Origin: an uncultured euryarchaeote
Lineage (GTDB): Archaea; Nanohalarchaeota; Nanosalinia; Nanosalinales; Nanosalinaceae
Reading direction: 5' to 3'
Length of the DNA: 11,259 nucleotides
NCBI GenBank assembly: GCA_937132175.1
Contig: CAKZNU010000090.1
Coordinates: 1 to 11,259, forward strand
A program made the translations under genes and the position numbers. Each line of letters opens with the position of its first letter. Positions within the stretch are counted from its first letter, which is position 1. The notes beneath the pieces are model-generated. The model searched no databases. It was not told the DNA's origin and saw nothing but the letters and a program-made list of their open reading frames with translations. This document shows, piece by piece, positions 7,161 through 11,259 of the stretch.

Positions 7161-9434
7161 TCATGGCTCCGGCCCTAGCCGTGGTATCTTTCTGGGTTTT
7201 TCGGCAGGTGTAGGACCTTCAGGAAAGTCCTTATCGTTGTCGTACTGGCATCTCAGAGGCGTCTGCGTATTATCCAGATTGTTTACAAGCAGCTGGAAGA
7301 ACCTACAGGTGCTGTAGCTTTCGTTGACACCTTCCGCGTTCCGTAGATCTCCAAACTCTATTCCAGAGCTCGGATTCGAGGAGTCCCACTGATCGATGTC
7401 TTCCAAGGTGATATTGACGGTCCCGACACAGTAATAGAGGTCTCCAGGACAGTCACCATCCATCTGTACCGCTCCCGGAGAGGTAAACTCTCCTTCCGAG
7501 TCACCGGTTGACCTTGAGCTAGTTCCCAGGAACTGTTCCTGACCTATCTTCCGGTCTGTCCTGTCGTCGTATGCCACAAAACCTATTCCCTGGCCGCTTC
7601 CGTCAACATCGAAGGATGAGTATGACTCTCTTTTCGTCTTGAACTCTCCGTCACGGTTTGTAACCTGGAAAAGGGATCTGGAGACTGACCTGCTGTTTTG
7701 GTTCTCTGATCCGGCGCTTTCAGGGGAGTAGTATGCACGCCCATCTGATGAAAGCACGGCTATGTTCTGCGGTACATTGTAGTTGTCGAAAGGATCTCCG
7801 GAGAAGAAAACGTTTCTCAGATCCTTGCCCAGACCTGAAGGCTTCTCGGCAGGATTCGTATCGAATACCTTTGTGGTCCTGAACTCCAGGTCCTCGTACC
7901 TGAAATCTACGCTCTTCGATCCATAGTCCCAGTACTCGGTTACCTCTCCTGTATGTTCGATGATGGAGCCTCCGGTAGCTTCTATGTCACAGCCTTCGCT
8001 CGGTCCGTCGGTGGGACAGTTGAACCCTGTGTTTATGGTTTCGGTGTCCGATGGACAGGTCTTCACTTCTTCTTCCGTAGGCTGTCCATACCTGGTCACT
8101 GAAACACTGGATTGAGACTGTGTTGTAGAGTCGCTGTAACTTGGTCCATCATCAGACGTCTTCAGAACCTGAGTTTCATGGGTGACATCTACGTCCTCGG
8201 AGTCTCCGTTCTCGAACCTATAGAAGGTTTCGTCGGACGGGCTCGGACATCCTGTCGCGGTGGTATCGACAACACAGGTCGCATTTTCATCAAGCTCAGT
8301 ACACTGCCTCTCAATCTTGGATTCTCCCAGTGTTCCGTCACCTTGCTCGTATATCCTCTTGGTTTCTTCGTTTCTGAGATAATGCGTTTCTACGGGTGAA
8401 TTAAATGATGTATCGAAGTTGGATAGAGAACCTTTTTTGTTGACGTATACCGCCTTAATGACGTTCGATGCGGGACTTTCCATGTAGAAGTCCGGGTTGT
8501 TCTTCCAGGAGCCATCGTCTGCTAGCCTCACGATGTAATCAGAGGCTGATCCTACCGTCGTATCTTCATCAGCCTTGCTAACCTGGTCTTTGATGTCCTG
8601 TTTGACCAACTCTTCCTTGTTGCCCTTTGTTAGATCGATGGATTTACCGCCTTGATACTCTTTTGCCTTCACCTGTGTACCTCTTGAAGGAGATATCGGC
8701 TCGAAGTTATCTGTAACTGTATCTCTTTGCTGTGCACCTGTATCGGATACAAAGCTTTCGATGTTGAGGTTTCCAACCACTTCTGTAACCGTTTTCCTCG
8801 AGGTATTTACTGTCGTGTCCCCTGAGAGATCATCCGGCAGACCCATGTCCTCCGGGCAGTTAAAGTTATCTTCACCCGTATCGCGGGTTGCGTCCCCGCA
8901 TTCCACAGCAGCTCCCACTATCTCAGATGCCTCTATGAGGTTGTCTATGTCGTCGGAAAAGAAGTCTCCTGCTACCTGCGTCTGGCTGGTACTGGATCCT
9001 TCAGGCAGCTGGATCTCAGCTCTTTTGATCTCTCCTCCCGCCCATGTTTCATCAGAGTCTTCCAGATAGGTCTCCGAAAGAGTGTTGGTATTGCTTGTAT
9101 CCAGTACCAGGCTGGAGCCAAGACTTTCTGCAGCAAAAGACGAGAAAAAGACTGACGGACTGTTTCCGTAGCTTGGAGCCGAGTTATCCGACATTATCCA
9201 GGAAGCATCCACATCTCTCTTATCGAGCTCGGAGAAGTCTCTGAAGTATGGCTTTGTACATCCTATGTCCTTCTCGTCGGCCACGCTATCCCCGTCAGTA
9301 TCGATACCGTCCGAGCAGGCGCTTTCAGGATTCTCCGGTGTATCATCAACTACAGTAATATTACCGTCTCCTCCGAAGGCCGATACAGGTGCTGATACAG
9401 AAGCCAGAACTAGCAAGAGTAAGGCCAGTCTCAC
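7161..9434 (-). CDS. Gene B: secreted acidic protein with N-terminal Cys/Asp motifs, function unknown
   Basis: This gene encodes 757 residues and starts with GTG at 9434, inside the stop of gene A. That start is favoured because it directly precedes a textbook Sec signal peptide (MRLALLLLVLASVSAPVSA, probable cleavage after residue 19), and a GGTGG sequence lies about nine bases upstream. Residues 40-59 form a Cys-bracketed Asp-rich loop (CSDGIDTDGDSVADE, closing at Cys59) of the type widespread in secreted bacterial and archaeal proteins and probably calcium-binding. Residues 179-198 contain a degenerate CGD-x-GE-x-CPED motif. Further Cys lie at 378, 387, 396, 460, 473, 482, 662, 669, 710 and 729. 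A short calcium-loop-like DVDGSGQG is at 609-616. The product is rich in Ser, Thr, Asp and Glu and ends in a Pro/Lys/Arg tail without a membrane helix, so it may be released or held by partners. One base separates it from gene C. I recognise no family; a structural or adhesive role is inferred from context only. Confidence 0.9.
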   Translation of the reverse strand: MRLALLLLVLASVSAPVSAFGGDGNITVVDDTPENPESACSDGIDTDGDSVADEKDIGCTKPYFRDFSELDKRDVDASWIMSDNSAPSYGNSPSVFFSSFAAESLGSSLVLDTSNTNTLSETYLEDSDETWAGGEIKRAEIQLPEGSSTSQTQVAGDFFSDDIDNLIEASEIVGAAVECGDATRDTGEDNFNCPEDMGLPDDLSGDTTVNTSRKTVTEVVGNLNIESFVSDTGAQQRDTVTDNFEPISPSRGTQVKAKEYQGGKSIDLTKGNKEELVKQDIKDQVSKADEDTTVGSASDYIVRLADDGSWKNNPDFYMESPASNVIKAVYVNKKGSLSNFDTSFNSPVETHYLRNEETKRIYEQGDGTLGESKIERQCTELDENATCVVDTTATGCPSPSDETFYRFENGDSEDVDVTHETQVLKTSDDGPSYSDSTTQSQSSVSVTRYGQPTEEEVKTCPSDTETINTGFNCPTDGPSEGCDIEATGGSIIEHTGEVTEYWDYGSKSVDFRYEDLEFRTTKVFDTNPAEKPSGLGKDLRNVFFSGDPFDNYNVPQNIAVLSSDGRAYYSPESAGSENQNSRSVSRSLFQVTNRDGEFKTKRESYSSFDVDGSGQGIGFVAYDDRTDRKIGQEQFLGTSSRSTGDSEGEFTSPGAVQMDGDCPGDLYYCVGTVNITLEDIDQWDSSNPSSGIEFGDLRNAEGVNESYSTCRFFQLLVNNLDNTQTPLRCQYDNDKDFPEGPTPAEKPRKIPRLGPEP
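7167..7170 (-). promoter_or_regulatory. Ribosome binding site of gene C
   Basis: GGAG on the minus strand lies inside the last codons of gene B, seven bases before the ATG at 7159. It decides the start and fits translational coupling with gene B. Confidence 0.6.
9378..9434 (-). other. Signal peptide of gene B
   Basis: Residues 1-19 comprise Arg2, a Leu/Ala/Val core (LALLLLVLASV) and an APVSA/F cleavage-like junction. There is no lipobox Cys, so secretion by Sec with type I cleavage is the simplest reading. Confidence 0.8.
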
Positions 9435-11259
9435 GGCAACAGACCACCGGTCAGAGTCTTTACCAGAGAGTCAGTTTCTGCGTCGCTGTAAGGAGCCTCC
9501 TTGTAAGGGCTCGCAAGTGGGTTTTCCTTGTCTCCGTAGCTGGAGAAGGGATCACGATCAGATTGCCCTGCATCCCTAGAGCCTTCGCTTGGAGCAGAAA
9601 CCTTCTGGTCATAGAGATTTTGAACCTTCTCGTAACTTATTTCGATGCTGCCGTTGTCCTTGATTCCGAGGTAGTTTGTGGTATCTACGTCAGGATCAGG
9701 TGAGGTTCCCTCGTATACTCCTCTTGACCCCGCTTCAGCGTTCTTCGCTCCGAATATACAGGAGTAACTGGTCCTGTCTACGTCTTCCCTGACCGGTAGA
9801 GTGTTCAACACCCATGCTGGGGAGGACCCATCAGTTTTCTGCTGTGCGGCAATATCTACGGAGAATCTGGCTTCCCTATCTCCGTTGGAGGGTCTCTTGC
9901 CGTCTTCTCCCATCCAGCACACTGCATCGACAGTCTTAAGCGGCGATCCGTGAAGTTCCTTAAACCTGTCTAAAGTTTCTGCGGGAAGCTTGAATCCTGC
10001 AATATACCCTTGCTCAAGAGAGGATTCGGTGACTCCTGAGATCTCTAGGAACTTAGCTTCCAGCATAAATGTAGACTGTTCTGGAGTCTCAGGGTCATCT
10101 GGAGGGGGAGTAGGCCCTGGTGAAGGACTAGGCCCTATACATCCGTACTCTCCGTCCAAGTAACCGTAACTTTCCAGGGAATCAGGGCAGTTGACCTCTT
10201 GCCATTCACCGTCTTCGCCACACTGGTAGTAGTTCCAGAAGCCAGAGTCTCTGTCTTTAACCCTCACTACCTTTGAGGCCCTATCGCTTGAGGGAGATAC
10301 AGGGGCTTCTTCAGGGTCTACACCGGTCCAGGGAGCGCCCGGAGCGTCCCTACAGATGAAAAACTGTGAGTCCTTCCACTCGGACGGTCTGTTCCTGTCC
10401 TCATCAACTTCAGGACGATCCCGCTCGAGAGGTGTAGCAACTATCATGCTTCCGTCTGGAAGATAGGTTCCGTTTGTATGTGCAGGTGAACACGAGTTCG
10501 CAACAAACCTTGTCTCTCCCTTGGAGAGGTCACATGCAGGGTCGTAGCCGTACTGGTACCCCTGCTGGAATCCCTTCTTCAGGAGCTCTATTGATTCCTC
10601 CTGGTTGAGATCCTCCTCGCTTGGAGAGTTTCCTTTAAGAGGATCTCGTCTGTAGAATTCTCTCTCCTCCAGCCCTGAAGCAGCTACAGCAAGGCTTTTG
10701 TCTTCAGGATCAACGATACTGCCGTACTCTGAATAAAATATAAAGTGATCGTCCTTGTCAGGTGATAGCTGCCTATCCTTATCAGAGATGTAGAAGTATG
10801 CCCCACCATCGTTCAGTGGATTTCCCGAGCTTCTGTCCGGAAACTCGTCGAAGCCCCCGGATGTGGCTGAATCATACCAGTGCTGGTTGGACAAGAAGAA
10901 GTTATCAAGCTTTGTTGATGATCCCGTGTTCTCCCACTCTGCATAGAGGAAGTGTCCTCTGTTGGGGTTCATGCTGCCTTTCTGTCTAAGAGTAAACTCT
11001 CCTCCTGCTCCACGTGTGGTGCCTGATGGTTCACGATACTCGGATGTAAACAGGTTGCCGCCAACCGAGCAGGAGTCTGCGACAGTATCCACCTTGAAAG
11101 TATATGGCAGACTCTGACCGAGTCTAGAACCCGATCTGGAGAAAACCTTTTCCCCACATACCCTAAAGCTTACTGAATCCGTAGCATCAAGACTGCATTC
11201 CTCATCCGGGTCACCAACACATGATGCCTTTACCGTAAATTTATCTCCGTAACGAAACT
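9431..11259 (-). CDS. Gene A: large secreted or surface protein of unknown family, 5' end outside the window
   Basis: The reading frame is open from the window edge to a TGA at 9433-9431, giving 608 visible residues. A GTG at 11092 could be read as a start, but the frame continues upstream without a stop and with the same Cys- and Asp-containing composition, so the true start lies beyond the window. No family is recognised. The N-terminal part has scattered Cys residues and many aromatic/Gly/Asp stretches. Near 10189-10236 is a CGEDGEWQEVNC segment, followed by a Pro-rich linker (PSPSPGPTPPP, about 10078-10134). A second region then has two Cys (in VCWMG and YSCIF). The last 60 or so residues are Ser/Asp/Gly-rich and look disordered. 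There is no C-terminal membrane helix or sorting signal. The stop overlaps the start of gene B by four bases, so the two are probably translationally coupled. An extracellular role is inferred from composition and from neighbours with signal peptides. Confidence 0.85.
   Translation of the reverse strand, partial: FRYGDKFTVKASCVGDPDEECSLDATDSVSFRVCGEKVFSRSGSRLGQSLPYTFKVDTVADSCSVGGNLFTSEYREPSGTTRGAGGEFTLRQKGSMNPNRGHFLYAEWENTGSSTKLDNFFLSNQHWYDSATSGGFDEFPDRSSGNPLNDGGAYFYISDKDRQLSPDKDDHFIFYSEYGSIVDPEDKSLAVAASGLEEREFYRRDPLKGNSPSEEDLNQEESIELLKKGFQQGYQYGYDPACDLSKGETRFVANSCSPAHTNGTYLPDGSMIVATPLERDRPEVDEDRNRPSEWKDSQFFICRDAPGAPWTGVDPEEAPVSPSSDRASKVVRVKDRDSGFWNYYQCGEDGEWQEVNCPDSLESYGYLDGEYGCIGPSPSPGPTPPPDDPETPEQSTFMLEAKFLEISGVTESSLEQGYIAGFKLPAETLDRFKELHGSPLKTVDAVCWMGEDGKRPSNGDREARFSVDIAAQQKTDGSSPAWVLNTLPVREDVDRTSYSCIFGAKNAEAGSRGVYEGTSPDPDVDTTNYLGIKDNGSIEISYEKVQNLYDQKVSAPSEGSRDAGQSDRDPFSSYGDKENPLASPYKEAPYSDAETDSLVKTLTGGLLP
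9444..9448 (-). promoter_or_regulatory. Probable ribosome binding site of gene B
   Basis: GGTGG on the minus strand lies within the end of gene A, about nine bases before the GTG start at 9434. It resembles the GGTGA-type Shine-Dalgarno sequences used in many archaea. The four-base overlap could also allow re-initiation without it. Confidence 0.45.

Noticed and set aside
8112..8399. Plus-strand frames opposite gene B
   Set aside because: They are shadows of a continuous, well-supported minus-strand gene with a signal peptide.
9140..9200. Resemblance of NSAPSYGNSP in gene B to NSSPSYFQQNP in unit 1 of gene C
   Set aside because: It is short, low in complexity and has no supporting flanking similarity.
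9431..11092. Gene A as a complete gene starting at GTG 11092
   Set aside because: The frame extends 55 more codons to the edge without a stop, contains similar Cys-rich sequence, and the 11092 site lacks a signal peptide.
10969..11157. A 62-codon minus-strand frame overlapping gene A
   Set aside because: It is out of frame with gene A, whose frame stays open through this stretch to the window edge with consistent composition.

Overview
The window is coding almost from end to end, and all on the minus strand. It holds three large, co-directional genes, read from high to low coordinates: A (enters from beyond 11259, stops at 9431), B (9434 to 7161) and C (starts at 7159, still open at position 1). 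A and B overlap by four bases (GTGA). B and C are one base apart (TGA-G-ATG). This packing implies a single transcript with coupled translation. I see no plus-strand gene, RNA gene, mobile element, CRISPR array or intergenic gap.

B and C begin with clear Sec-type signal peptides. All three products are acidic, rich in Asp, Glu, Ser, Gly, Asn and Cys, and look extracellular. I recognise no enzyme. C is the centrepiece, with at least 2386 residues visible and its C-terminus outside the window. It consists of five tandem units of about 410-430 residues. The first is very divergent and the later ones are increasingly alike. A 324-residue FG-GAP/VCBS-like block with five calcium-loop motifs interrupts the junction of units 1 and 2. 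Gene B carries short Cys-bracketed Asp-rich motifs near its N-terminus. Gene A has a Cys-containing N-terminal part, a Pro-rich linker and a second C-terminal region.

Organism: inferred, not shown. Mixed GC near 50%, frequent AGA/AGG (Arg) and ATA (Ile) codons, acidic secreted proteins, very large repeat-built surface proteins and tight gene overlaps fit an archaeon. A halophilic DPANN lineage such as Nanohaloarchaeota is my best guess. No marker gene is present to prove it.

Function: inferred. The three proteins probably act together at the cell surface, as a stalk, adhesin, S-layer-like or host-contact complex. C would be the long repetitive fibre and A and B companion secreted subunits. 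The strongest leads are the repeat evolution in C (mosaic units, coordinated loss of a Cys pair, a rise in N-glycosylation sequons toward the C-terminus) and the propeller-like insertion between two units.
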